In this document: in pieces, positions 1-10,650 of the stretch
Position numbering within the stretch: position 1 is the stretch's first letter
Layout: every line of letters starts with the position of its first letter
Position numbers and translations under genes: made by a program
The notes under the pieces: generated by a model
Told to the model about the DNA's origin: nothing
Database searches by the model: none
The model's input: only the letters and a program-made list of their open reading frames with translations
Assembly (NCBI RefSeq): GCF_030272615.1
Contig: NC_081413.1
Span: 601,524,709 to 601,588,708 of the forward strand
DNA from: Cryptomeria japonica
Lineage: Eukaryota > Streptophyta > Pinopsida > Cupressales > Cupressaceae
DNA length: 64,000 bases
Direction: 5' to 3'

Positions 1-2298
1 TAGCCAGAGGTATACATGACTAGGGTCCACCCACATGCCCACCAACACGAACTAACTGGCAACTCATGTGGATAAACCTACCTTCCATGAAGACAAGGCA
101 AAGGATCCTCCAAATCACACCATCACTATACACAAGAATCACCATCAATATGCTCAAATAAAGGGGGGAAAATAGGCTATTACACATAAACCTATAAATA
201 GATTCATCAAAAGGGAAAGTATTGAGTACACCTTTGATATAGTTTTATAGTACAACTATATCATTCCTTGAAATAGAGAAGCTAAAGTCGCTTCGCGCTA
301 ACTTTACTCGTACGCCAATCCATACTATTCAAGGAATGGCGACTTCTAATACTACCCCTTAACATACTGAATTACCCACAACCCGAGGTTTGGTATTCAG
401 TAGGGACACAAATAAGCAACATCACATGAACAGTGTGGTTTTCCATACTCATAAGCAACATATCCTCCATGGTTGATTACTTCACCAATCCATGGGTACA
501 TATAATAAGCACTGGTTTCTTACAATACACACAATTACACCAGTACTGGTTTAGTCACATTTACGGGGAGTACTTTTCAGTACGCTAACATCTATTCAAG
601 GAAGATTTTAATTATGCTTTCTACATGAATAACTGAATAAAGTTTACTCTAGATTTAGGTACTGAAATTATTAACAATTCACAATTACATAAGGAAATAA
701 CATCATTCATATATCTTTCTCGAATCTCACTAAGCATTCGTAACTAAATTACTAACTATGCAAATTCTTTTCCCAAAGAGGACTTTCATCTATCAATATG
801 AAGCCAAATGCAAACATACAATTTCACATGTTTTAGAAACATTCTATTTAAATCAATGCATTCTTCGTAGCATTTCTAAAAATCTTATGATTAGGCAAAG
901 AGAAGGGAAAGAGAGTTTGATAACCAAACTATTTCCTACAAAGACACAAGATCAACAAAATCACACTATGATATCAAATTTCTCACTCTAAGCCTATCAT
1001 TTCAATTGCACGGTTTTCATTTCGCTATCATTTTAGAAGGATGCCAAAACAATCCAACATGACATTTCCAATAATTATGGTTGCAACAAAATGTTCTAGT
1101 TTTCCAAACAACAGAGATCAAACTAGGCACTCTTATCTATGATACCAGACCTCTTGAGAACACTCACTTATTCCTAATACAATACAGACACATGTCATAA
1201 TTTGCAACCTATAACAGAAAATCAATTTACGATCAAAAAGGTAAGTGAGGAGCTATCACAAAATAATACACATTAATGCATGCACATCAAACAAGCTTTT
1301 CATTCATGCTTCCCAAACACATTAAGGTAATTACATATACCCAAAAGCAAGTTCAATGGAGCATTTGCTGAAATAGATCCTCAATCAAACTGGTTTAATG
1401 AAACACATAAAACAATCTTTTGGGGAACACATTAATACACTCTCGAAGCTATAATAACATGCTCCCTTTTAATACTTCTTCTACAAACCAAGCAGTTTCA
1501 CATAATTCAACTATTCACATATTAATGCACCTCACTAAAGAAAAAATTTAATTATGTTACTCCTACAAAATACACATGGAGAATTCTTTAAACGTACACA
1601 TACAATTTTCTCCCAATAATCAAATGATCTTTTAAACCCGTAGCCCCTTTATTATCTAAACACACAGACACGTCATAGGGTTCACACAAGGGTTCAAGAA
1701 GTCACAACCTTTCTCTTACAAAAAGAAACCTCATATCAGAGATAATTACACACATCCCAAACATTTTTAATTTCCAGAAGGAGAGAGAGAGAGGAGTGGT
1801 CATAATCATTCAATTTGCTACAAGATAAGCATTCAATATTTACCATACTAGTACTTTAGGTGGACAACACTAAGCTAGATCATAATCTTAAACAAGCACA
1901 CTTCATACTTTCAGATTTAAGACAAGCACTGACCAACCCAAATGGATTAGTCTAAAGAGTACAACACTCAAAAAGGAAGGTACATACGACTCTCTTTCAG
2001 AATATGAGTAATCGTAGACCAAGACATCAATAAACACATAAAGCACGATCAATCACTCAAAACACCAACATCAAGAAGGTGAGAACAAGGTGTGAACACA
2101 CAAGTTAAGGTTTGCTCAATCACACACATACACAAGGGAGGACAAGCATGCATGTAAGGTCGATACACCTCACAACAAACTAAGGGCACAACAAAACCAG
2201 AGATCCCAGTGTTTGCAACATGGGCTCTGATATGGAGACGATACCCCGTACCTACCCGATACTTGTACCTACAATATCCTGCATCACCGAACCACACA

Positions 2299-2301
<3 letters not shown>
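1..2301. other. AT-rich stretch without recognisable gene
   Basis: No open frame here has codon structure or motifs I recognise. The longest, 77 codons at 758-991 on the plus strand, looks random. A short purine run of GA repeats lies near 1,782. Around 2,218-2,240 there is a tRNA-Met-PBS-like string (GGGCTCTGATATGG). It could be the worn edge of an old LTR element, but the matching LTR could not be delimited. Confidence 0.5.

Positions 2302-2385
<84 letters not shown>
2302..2385. repeat. (TA)n microsatellite
   Basis: An almost pure alternating TA tract of about 80 bp. The open frames of repeated Tyr-Ile crossing it on both strands are translation artefacts. The same kind of tract recurs inside the LTR array further right. 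Confidence 0.95.
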
Positions 2386-2387
<2 letters not shown>

Positions 2388-3379
2388 AAACATGGCATAC
2401 ACACCAATGAAGGAGAATCATGACGTTCCCTGTCTCACCGAAATGAGTGAAGGAAAATCATCCCCTTGCATCCAATACACTCGCAAACACACAACATATA
2501 ATTCCACATTGCATAAATAAAGTAAAATGTCAATACATATCAATAATACATAAAATGCCATAAATCACAAGTACTGAAATACTGCAAATAAATTATACAT
2601 CTCATCTCCAAATAAAGCATATTGTCATAAAAATCTAAATAACATATCATGGTAATGTATCCACTGAAAAACAACCAATAATAAAATATGAGTCTACTGA
2701 GTTCAAAGGAGCAGGGGTACTACAGGCTCGCAGGTAGAGGACGGAGTTAATACTCTGCAGGGAGTGGTACCATAACGGTACCCCCCACACTAGCTTGCGG
2801 TCACTGCTACGGCAGTGGCCGCAAGGTAGTGGAGGGGACCCATGGGGGCCCACTCCCATTAACCCCTTTTTTAATACCAATCAAACATATTCGAAGGGCA
2901 ACGTGAATTTTTAAAAAAGAAATTCTCTTTTTCATATATGTTTAAAATGTTGGTTTATTTAAATTCCTTATTTATATATAAATATAAATTTTAGTTAATA
3001 AAATTTTTAAACTTAGGTAAATTTTAGATTTATAACTAGTTTTAACAAATTTATATTAAATGATACTTAGATCCTCTTAAGATCCACTTAACAATTAAAT
3101 GACTTGAAGCTAAATTCTATGTTGGGATTAATGGTTTTATAAGTGATATTCTCGCATGCATCTTACCCTACCTTCACTTCATGCAAATGTCTTACATTGA
3201 TTTCAATTATTGGTGTTCCCTTCTTCAAGCAAATTATACGTTTAATTGTTAGTTTGCAAGTTACCTAGCTATCATTATTATGCAAGTTATATTAAAGTTT
3301 TGAATAATAAATAATTTTAGTTATGGTTTTTATTCCATGTCATTCATCAAGTAGTTATTTCAATTAATTGAGCTTTGCA
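2386..3379. other. Gene-free spacer with a GC-richer patch
   Basis: Mostly AT-rich. A GC-richer patch at about 2,690-2,875 contains short inverted words such as GGTACCATAACGGTACC and runs of C. It may be a fragment of an unrelated transposon. Nothing codes convincingly. The right part may hold more of the inverted LTR fragment that is clear from 3,380 on. Confidence 0.4.
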
Positions 3380-3525
3380 ATGTCTAAATATACACGTTCA
3401 ATTCATAATTATTTTTCAAGCTTGATATTTATTATAAGTTATAAAATTAAACAAAGGAAGTTGGAAAACCAAAACCTAGTAGCGTTCGGTATATACAGTG
3501 CCTCTGGGTCACGCTTATGGGTAAT
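3380..3525 (+). mobile_element. Inverted LTR fragment
   Basis: Read as reverse complement, this stretch matches the LTR segment seen at about 4,975-5,075 and its copies. The shared block includes the GTGCCTCTGGGTCAC and GGGTAATG words. It therefore lies in the opposite orientation to the array. At about 3,525 it switches abruptly to gag-leader sequence in array orientation, which marks a rearrangement breakpoint. It is diverged, and its left limit is uncertain. Confidence 0.6.
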
Positions 3526-3770
3526 GTCGTCATTGTTGATTCACTCCTTGTTCTTGTTGATTTCCATCATTGCTAACTTCTCTTTCACTCCTTGTGATGG
3601 TATGATTTTCTATTCCACTTTCCTTACCATCTAGGTTTTTCTTAAAATTCAAATTTATTATTCAATAAATTTATCTCTACTACTTCCAACTACTTCCACG
3701 ATACTCTTCGAGATTACATAAGTTGAGGTGAGCTCAAGGCCTAGACTTGAACCTTCACTCTGATACCACA
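3526..3770 (-). mobile_element. Retrotransposon internal fragment (leader/PBS side)
   Basis: Matches the last ~240 bp of the internal region as seen at 10,402-10,650 and 21,745-21,986. On the minus strand this is the leader just downstream of the 5' LTR, including the primer binding site. The gag coding part is missing here, cut off at the 3,525 breakpoint. Confidence 0.85.
3758..3768 (-). other. Primer binding site, initiator tRNA-Met type
   Basis: The plus strand reads CTCTGATACCA, so the minus strand reads TGGTATCAGAG, the standard plant PBS complementary to the 3' end of initiator tRNA-Met. It lies 2 bp from the LTR terminus TGTAATAACCC at 3,771. This fixes the element's orientation as minus. 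The next base of the usual 12-mer is mutated in this copy. Confidence 0.9.
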
Positions 3771-3888
3771 TGTAATAACCCGCTTAACTTAATCCAAAAA
3801 CTCAACTGATTTTTTTTTTTTTTTTGGATGATGATTACTTATTCTTACCTATTCTTAATTATGTTTGATTCAATCGCATACTCAGGTA

Positions 3889-4103
3889 CATCTATCCAAA
3901 TGAGATAGGCATCCATCCAATAGGGATGGGCATCTAACCATATAGTTTAGGCATCTAACCATACGGTTAGGAATCTATCCATACCGAACTAGGCATCTAA
4001 CCATACAGGTTAGGCATCTATCCATACGGGACAGGAGGTTTCATCTATCCAATCTGAGATAGGCATCTACCCAAACAGGGTAGGCATCTATTCATAAGAA
4101 TAG
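3889..4103. repeat. LTR minisatellite, ~21-bp unit (A1)
   Basis: About ten degenerate copies of a unit close to GGCATCTAACCATACGGGTTA. It lies roughly 120 bp inside the LTR from the PBS, hence in the 3' part of the LTR on the minus strand. Unit number differs between the LTR copies. Confidence 0.9.
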
Positions 4104-4842
4104 GATATGCTTTGGCCAGAGACTTTAGTCTCATCGGGACCATCTAGGTCATGAGCTACTCTCTAAAGACTACACTCCCCTACTAGGAGTGCACCGAGGT
4201 CGCCGTCCTTAGGAGTATAAAAATAATTACATAAACAAGCTTGAGTTCCGCCTCGGAATTCAGCCTAAAGCCTCAAGAAGTCAAGTGAATCCATACGGGA
4301 TTCCTTTTGAGTGTGCGTTGAATTAATTTTAACCTTTCAATTATTATTTGCACCATTTGATTAAAAGACCAAGGAGCTTCAAGAACTAACTACTCACCCA
4401 TAACCAAATCCTAATCCCCATCCCCGAACACCTGAGTACAAGGGACAACTCCATCCCTAGACTGCCTACATACCCATTTCGACACGGGATCAAGGCGTAA
4501 AGTATGTAGTTTTTTTTTTCTAAATCATGGTTTAATGTAAGATGTATGGTGGGTACGCAACCCTTTCTAGGGTCAATGTCCCAGACAGTTTCTCTACGGT
4601 TGCTACCCACGATGGTAGCTCTATAGTAAAAAGACTCAAGATGGCCTTCTTCTTGTGCCCTAAAACAACTAAGTCTTCTTTCCTATTAAATACATCACCC
4701 TTAATCCGTTATCATCTGTTGAAATTATCAAGATAAAATAAATATTAAAGATCTTCACACACATCCAAACCCTAATGGGGTTATCTAAAGTACAACTGAT
4801 CGGATGTAAATTCATTTAAAAATTAATCTTTTTATATTATCG

Positions 4843-4871
4843 ATCCAAGGGGGATTACCCGCCCCTTGGAT
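4843..4871 (-). other. Conserved LTR hairpin
   Basis: ATCCAAGGGG and CCCCTTGGAT form a perfect 10-bp stem around a 9-nt loop. The same hairpin occurs at 11,684-11,712, 16,532-16,560, 27,725-27,753 and 33,325-33,353. At 22,544-22,572 one stem base is changed. Its position is constant in both A and B LTRs, which suggests a transcript-level role such as 3'-end formation or packaging. The role is inference. Confidence 0.7.
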
Positions 4872-6839
4872 TTTAACTTCCATATGACCCTTATTACTCC
4901 CTGACGATTTATAGGGACGATGCCACAGACGTCGTTGTTGCAAATTTATTAGGCGTTAAGTGCGGTAGTTCAATACGACGGCATTACCCGTAAGAATGAC
5001 CCAGAGGCACCATAGATACCAAACGCTGCTAGGTTTTTTGTTTCCATCACCTCTTGTTTAGTTATCTATCTAAGTACTTATTAAGCTTAAGAAACACTAT
5101 GAAATCAGGAACCTCTTGAAAATGCCAACCCATTTCCTACTAGAAGATTAATATTCAAATTGTGAGGACCATTATATCTAACTTCTTGAAAATAACTTGC
5201 ATGGTAATAATAAATAAGTAACTTGCACAATACAATAAATGCGTAACTTGTGTAACTTTCAAAAATGTAACTTACATGAAAGATTAACAAATGTTCAATT
5301 TCTAAAATGAGGACAAATTAAAATCAAATATTGATTTATTTATTTGAATAAATAATTGATTAAGGGAGCCAAGAAATTAGACAATTTTGATCAATATTTA
5401 ACCTAAATTTGACGATGATTGCAATAGAAACTAATAATTTATAATAAAATAAAAAAGCTAATAACCCATTAAATCTTAACTATTTAAATGAGCCTGATGT
5501 ACAAATTTAATTCCCTTGACTCAACAAGACTAAGGAGATTATTAACACTAATTAATACTAATGTTCTTACAAAATAGATTATATCTTGTGATTTATCTCC
5601 GAATTTAAATGTTAACTAAATTCATCTATACTAAATACTTTGCGACATAAATGTAACTTCGCCTTTACTATTCTTATATATCTTTAACTATTCATAGATT
5701 GATTATTCTCAATTGTCTTATATACTCTATGTCGTGAGTTTTAACCTTGCAAAAACAAATATATACAACTTCTTGAATTGAGGAAAATTTAGCTAAACAT
5801 TACTTCATATTTCTTGAAATACAAAAAGTGTGTAACTAAACACAAATTTATCCTAAGAAGGATTAATTTTAGATAGTAGGTTTCTTAATGTTTGATTATC
5901 TAATGAAATGCCAAATGTGTTAATTGACTCTTTGCCTTATACAATATTTATCCTTTCAAAACCCTAGAGGGGTTTTCTTTTCCATCATGAAGGGAAGGTC
6001 AAAATTTGCAACATAAATTCTCATCAATAGAACCATAATCGGTGACCTTTTTGCATGAGTCAGGTTCATTAAACTTCTCTTAAAAGATTAATTACCACTT
6101 AATATAATTAATAATCAATTTTCTTATCCACTAAGGAAACATTTTAAAGCACAACCCCTTTTAATTAATAAATGCATTCTAATAATATAAGTTTCAACTA
6201 TTAAAAAGAACATTTATAATCCCCCAAGTTATAAATTAATTCCAATAATAAGTTGTTTGTTTTTTCTTAAGAGAAAATTACCCTGTTCAAATTGATTTTA
6301 ATAATGTAAATAAACAAATTTCAATATTGGGTGAACTTAGATATAAATTAATTTTAAAACAAGTAAATTTAAATATTAGGCTAATAAGTTATTGGTATTC
6401 AATTTTTTTATGTTTAATAAAATTTAGAAGGATAACAGGTTAATATGAATCCACTTCATAAAACATAGCCACTTTTTTTTTTAATATATATATATATTTT
6501 TATTATTATCTCTTTTATGGTATAATGAATAAAGCAAGAAGATTTCCATAACAAAATCAATTGAAAAATAGAAATGATTTTGTCATAACTTATTAACTAT
6601 TTTATAGGAAAAACAAAAATAAAAATCAATCTCATTTCCAATTTTGTGAAGCCAAATAACATTTTAAAATAACTCTATTATCATTCGCCTATCGTTTTAT
6701 AAAATAATATTATATTTACATTCTATTTTGTGAAACCAAAATTACAAATTTAACATAGAAATAATTCTATTATTATTGATTATTTACCTTATAAAAATGC
6801 ATAAATCCTTTTTTTTAACTAAATGGCCAAAAGATACAC

Positions 6840-6843
<4 letters not shown>

Positions 6844-6890
<47 letters not shown>
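6844..6890. repeat. (TA)n microsatellite in LTR A1
   Basis: TA tract of about 47 bp. The corresponding position in A2 holds a much shorter tract. Confidence 0.9.
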
Positions 6891-6893
<3 letters not shown>

Positions 6894-7188
6894 GATTATT
6901 AAGATAAAAGATAATTGCATTTACCAATTAATGAATCTATTGTACATTTTGCAGTCACGGAAAGAGGGAGATGCCAAATAAAAGATTTGTAGTCACAATA
7001 CTATGCAGAAGGAGATGCCAGATAAAAGATTTTGCAGAGACAGAGAGGAAGCTTATTGCAAGTTATATATTTCATAGAGAGAAATTTCACAAAGATTTCA
7101 CAGAGACAGAGCGGAAGCTTATTGCAAGTTATATATTTCACAGAGAGAGATTTCACAGAGATTTTGTAGAGACAGAGAGGAAGTTTAT

Positions 7189-7189
7189 A

Positions 7190-7255
<66 letters not shown>
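7189..7255. repeat. (TA)n microsatellite in LTR A1
   Basis: TA tract of about 65 bp following purine-rich iterations of a TTTCACAGAGAGAGA-like word at 7,030-7,180. The corresponding copies are at 25,131-25,144 (very short) and 36,079-36,198 (long). Confidence 0.9.
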
Positions 7256-7258
<3 letters not shown>

Positions 7259-7872
7259 ATTTATTTTTTGTTTGAGAAAGTTTTTGAAATATTAAATCTT
7301 CATGATATGCTCGAGATGAAGGCAAAGAAGGTTTTCTCAGGAAGAAATCAACTAAATAGATAGAGGGGGAGAAAATTTGTTTTATTCAACTCACAAGGAA
7401 TAATGAATACAAATGAAATTCCTTCTCAAAAGAGCAGTATACATTCACAGGAAGGTAAGATTGATCATAGAGGGGAATGAGAGGGATTTAATATTTAATC
7501 AAATCTACATTCAGAGAGGAAAAATGAATTTATTTATAAGTAAAATAATTAAGGAAAATAACTTCAATTCACAGGTGAGAAACAGAGATGAGATTTTCAT
7601 AGAGTACTAAGATATTTAAAATTTTCACTCAAATGATCAAACTCACATTCTAGAGAGTTAAGTTTAATTCACAGAAAATAGTAAAATAAAGAACATCATA
7701 CAATCACAGAAGAAAAAAGAGTTTATTCCCCAAAATATTTTTTTGCACTCTTAATATATCCAACCATCAAATTTCATGTGCCATTACTTTAGAGGTGACT
7801 TTTGTGGGCCATTTTCAAATGCCACCATGCCCTCTTGAATGCAGAACAAAGACTTTTGTCCCTACAAGTGTG

Positions 7873-7949
<77 letters not shown>

Positions 7950-7953
7950 TATG

Positions 7954-8051
<98 letters not shown>

Positions 8052-8096
8052 TGTATGTATGTATATGTAGATGTAGATGTAGATGTATATATCTAT
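7873..8096. repeat. Compound (TA)n / (GTAT)n / (GATGTA)n microsatellite
   Basis: A long TA tract interrupted by GTATGTAT blocks, then tetranucleotide GTAT repeats and a few GATGTA units. It occurs only in this LTR copy at this length. All frames crossing it are repeat artefacts. Confidence 0.95.
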
Positions 8097-9061
8097 ATTT
8101 TAAAGCAAAAAGACAACAAGGATCCGATTTTTATCCTTTTTATTTCTTTTCTTTTCTAAGAAAATTAAATATATAATAAAGATATGTATTACAACATTTA
8201 TCCCAAATTAAACAAAAAAAGAGTTTAACTTTGTTTTAAAACAAATTCTAAAAACTTTTATATAAATGAAGATCTAAAAGAAGGATAGAAGCTATATTCT
8301 TCATAATATTTTGTTTTTTTTTTTTGTTTTTTTTTTTTTCACATGAAAAATTATGGAAAGCAATAGAAGAGAACCTGGATCAATGAAGTTTGATGTTGAA
8401 ACCTCTCCAAATCTCCAAGCTAGTCTTCCTTGATCCTTCCTTGCAACTTGGTGAAAATTCTTCAAAACAACTACTTAACAATTCTACAAATGAAATCCTA
8501 CTACTTTCTATAAGAACTTGAGAAAAATTTTCTTCAAAAAATAAATCAACTCCCTTTTTTTGAAAACTTGTATACATTATATAGAAAAGATCCCTCAATT
8601 CCACTATCAAGAGAATTAATTGAAAGAATGATTCTTTTTCCTAAATTATCTTCATGCAAAATTGATTGATCACTAAATGGAGGAGTTACATGCAAGAAAA
8701 TGGAGAATGAAGATTCCCTCTAGAAGCTTCCAATTTCTCCTACGACATGTGCTAAATTAACATATTGAGAAAATAAGAATTTTCAAAATTAATTTCATGC
8801 AAAATGATTGTTGTCATAGTGGGAGTTACACTTGACCATGCATTTGAAATTTGAATTTGAGATTCTTTCCCAAAAATATTTTCATGCAACACATATTCCT
8901 TACAACTTGTCATAGAATAATTTTGTAACTCCCATGTCATATGTTTGCTAAATATAATATTTATTCCTTAATATTTTGAATTTAAAATTTCTTTTCTAGA
9001 ATCTTCCTATTTCTCCTACACCATGTGCTCAATTAGGATATTGAGAAAATAAGCAATTTTC

Positions 9062-9470
9062 TGTAGTAACCCACTTACTTAATCCAAAAACTCAACTGAT
9101 TTTTATTTTTTTTAATGTATAAAAATATTGATTTCTTATTCTTACTTATTCTTATTTATTTTTTATTCAATCACATACTCAGGTACATCTATCCAAACGA
9201 GATAGGCATCCATCCAACCGGGATAGGCATCTAACCATACGGGTTAGGCATCTATCCATACGGGACTAGGCATCTAACCATACGGGTTAGGAATCTGTCC
9301 ATACGAGACAAGAGGTTTCATCTATCCAATCCAGGATAGGCATCTACCCAAACGAGGAAGGCATCTATTCATAAGAATACGATATCCTCTGGCCAGAGAC
9401 TTTAGACTCATCGGGACCATCTGGGTCCTAAGCCACTCTCTAAAGACTACACTCCCCTACTAGGAGTGCA
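9062..9470 (-). mobile_element. LTR, type B, copy 1 (truncated)
   Basis: Starts with TGTAGTAACCCACTTAC, a B-type LTR terminus fused to the end of A1. Only the first ~410 bp survive, including a minisatellite at 9,185-9,379. At 9,470 it breaks off into retrotransposon internal sequence at a shared TGCATTGATAAA-like word. Compared with B2 and B3, about 4.8 kb of LTR plus the PPT side of the internal region are deleted. Confidence 0.85.
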
Positions 9471-9473
9471 TTG

Positions 9474-10296
9474 ATAAACCTCTTTGTTGCACAATTGGTA
9501 CTGGTGTCTTTCTAAAACTCTAAATAGCTCTATTATTATTTCCCCGATTCGTAGGAGGATCCTTCCTTGCTTCATTAAACCTTGGCAAATAAGTTCTCCT
9601 ATTTGTTGATCATTTCCATCATAATTTCTCCTATTATTATTGTATCCATCCCTTTGATTTTATTAGGAGGTGGCCTCCTTCTAGATTTATTAAACTCTTG
9701 ATACTTGTTGAAGTTTGAGTTTCCCTTGAATTCATGCTTCCTTTTGAATGAACGATTCTTGTTAAAGTTCTATCTTGCTTCTAATAGGGTTTGAATATTT
9801 CTTTCTTGATTTAAAGATTTCTCAAGTACTTCCTTCATCAACTTCTACCCTTATGTTGGTATTTAACCCAAAATGAACTTTTTGATACATAGGTACATTT
9901 TTTTAGCAATTCAATGATCTTATCCCAATATTGTTGAATAGTCAAGGTCCCTTGTCAAAGATTATGAAATTATGTCACCTTCTCATCAAACAATACTTGT
10001 GATAGCCATCTTTTATATACATGGTGAACAAATTGATCTCATGTGGTTATATCTTTCTTATACCCATTTTATTCCTTCATGTTAATCCACCAACTAGTTG
10101 CTACCTTGATAAGTTCATAGGGACCCCATAATGCCTTGGTAGTTTCACTAATGTCCTTTTTAATCAATAATTTTTCCATTTCATTGAACCAATCTTCTGC
10201 TCCTTCACCAATTTTCTTTCCATCTAACATAGGTGGGGTAATTTTCTTCAAATATTTAGATAGCTCCAACATATTATTTTCCCTCTTATCATCCAT
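9474..10296 (-). pseudogene. Ty3/gypsy-type gag pseudogene, copy 1
   Basis: A minus-strand open frame from an ATG at 10,296 to 10,069 gives 75 residues with a retrotransposon gag look: ITPPMLDG, then AEDWFNEMEKLL, then a segment ending TSWWINMKE. In gypsy gag proteins the W..EME and A..WW positions are the conserved core of the capsid-related domain. Downstream, at 10,068-9,474, similarity to the other copy continues but stops break the frame. No CCHC zinc knuckle or pol follows. Gag would package element RNA into particles; this copy cannot make a full-length product. Confidence 0.7.
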
Positions 10297-10636
10297 CTCA
10301 TTTCCTTATCATTGTCGAGATCCTCATTTTAAGTCCCACTCCTATTTTTCAATGTCATTACCGATCTCATCCCTTTGCTCATTTAATACGTTGATTATAG
10401 CTTCAACTCTCGTTGTTGATTTACTCCTTGTTCTTGTTGATTTCCATCATTGCTAACTTCTCTTTGACTCCTTGTGGTGGTATGCTTTTCTATTCCACTT
10501 TCCTTACCATCTAGGTCTTTCTTAAAATTCAAATTTATTATTCAATCAATTTATCTCTACTACTTCCAACTACTTCCAAGATACTCTTCGAGATTACATA
10601 AGTTGAGGTGAGCTCAAGGCCTAGACTTGAACCTTC

Positions 10637-10648
10637 GCTCTGATACCA
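10637..10648 (-). other. Primer binding site, initiator tRNA-Met type
   Basis: The plus strand reads GCTCTGATACCA, giving TGGTATCAGAGC on the minus strand, a full 12-base match to the plant initiator tRNA-Met PBS. It lies 2 bp from the LTR A2 terminus at 10,651. Confidence 0.95.
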
Positions 10649-10650
10649 CA

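Larger units (their letters stand above)
3771..9061 (-). mobile_element. LTR, type A, copy 1
   Basis: The terminus beside the PBS is TGTAATAACCC, so on the minus strand the LTR ends GGGTTATTACA. The other end lacks the proper TGTCATAACCC start. It stops at AAGCAATTTTC and is fused directly to a second LTR start at 9,062. The body is AT-rich, non-coding and shared with A2, A3 and A4 at high identity. It contains a 21-bp-type minisatellite, a perfect 10-bp-stem hairpin and several (TA)n tracts. This copy lacks a ~110-bp segment near 5,100 that A2-A4 keep. Short frames inside, for example 5,105-5,290 and 8,752-8,940 minus, recur in other copies only because the LTR recurs. Confidence 0.85.
9471..10650 (-). 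mobile_element. Retrotransposon internal region, copy 1
   Basis: On the minus strand this runs from the PBS through a leader and a decayed gag, then ends at the deletion junction with B1. No protease, reverse transcriptase, RNase H or integrase sequence is present. The PPT side is lost in this copy. It aligns throughout with copy 2 at 20,810-21,986. Confidence 0.85.

Noticed and set aside
2218-2240. GGGCTCTGATATGG as a possible further PBS
   Set aside because: Only a partial match, with no LTR terminus beside it, so another element could not be supported.
3889-4103. CRISPR-like array of ~21-bp repeats
   Set aside because: The units are contiguous and degenerate without unique spacers, and the context is a plant LTR.
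5105-5290. Identical 61-aa frames at 5,105-5,290 and 12,049-12,234
   Set aside because: LTR sequence again; the frame is broken in A3 and A4, so there is no sign of selection on it.
7795-8176. Long open frames of Tyr-Ile repeats, also at 2,049-2,520, 6,971-7,363, 35,232-35,486 and 35,926-36,315
   Set aside because: They are translations of (TA)n tracts and their flanks, with no codon or domain evidence.
8752-8940. A conserved ~62-aa minus-strand frame (MTWELQNYSMTSCKEY...) repeated at 15,194 and 26,332
   Set aside because: Its repetition follows from the LTR being repeated. The frame sits in the non-coding LTR, has no domain, and is not kept in the related B LTRs.
10136-10456. Plus-strand 106-aa frame opposite gag (also 21,470-21,790)
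   Set aside because: Shadow of the minus-strand gag remnant, which has the recognisable motif pattern.
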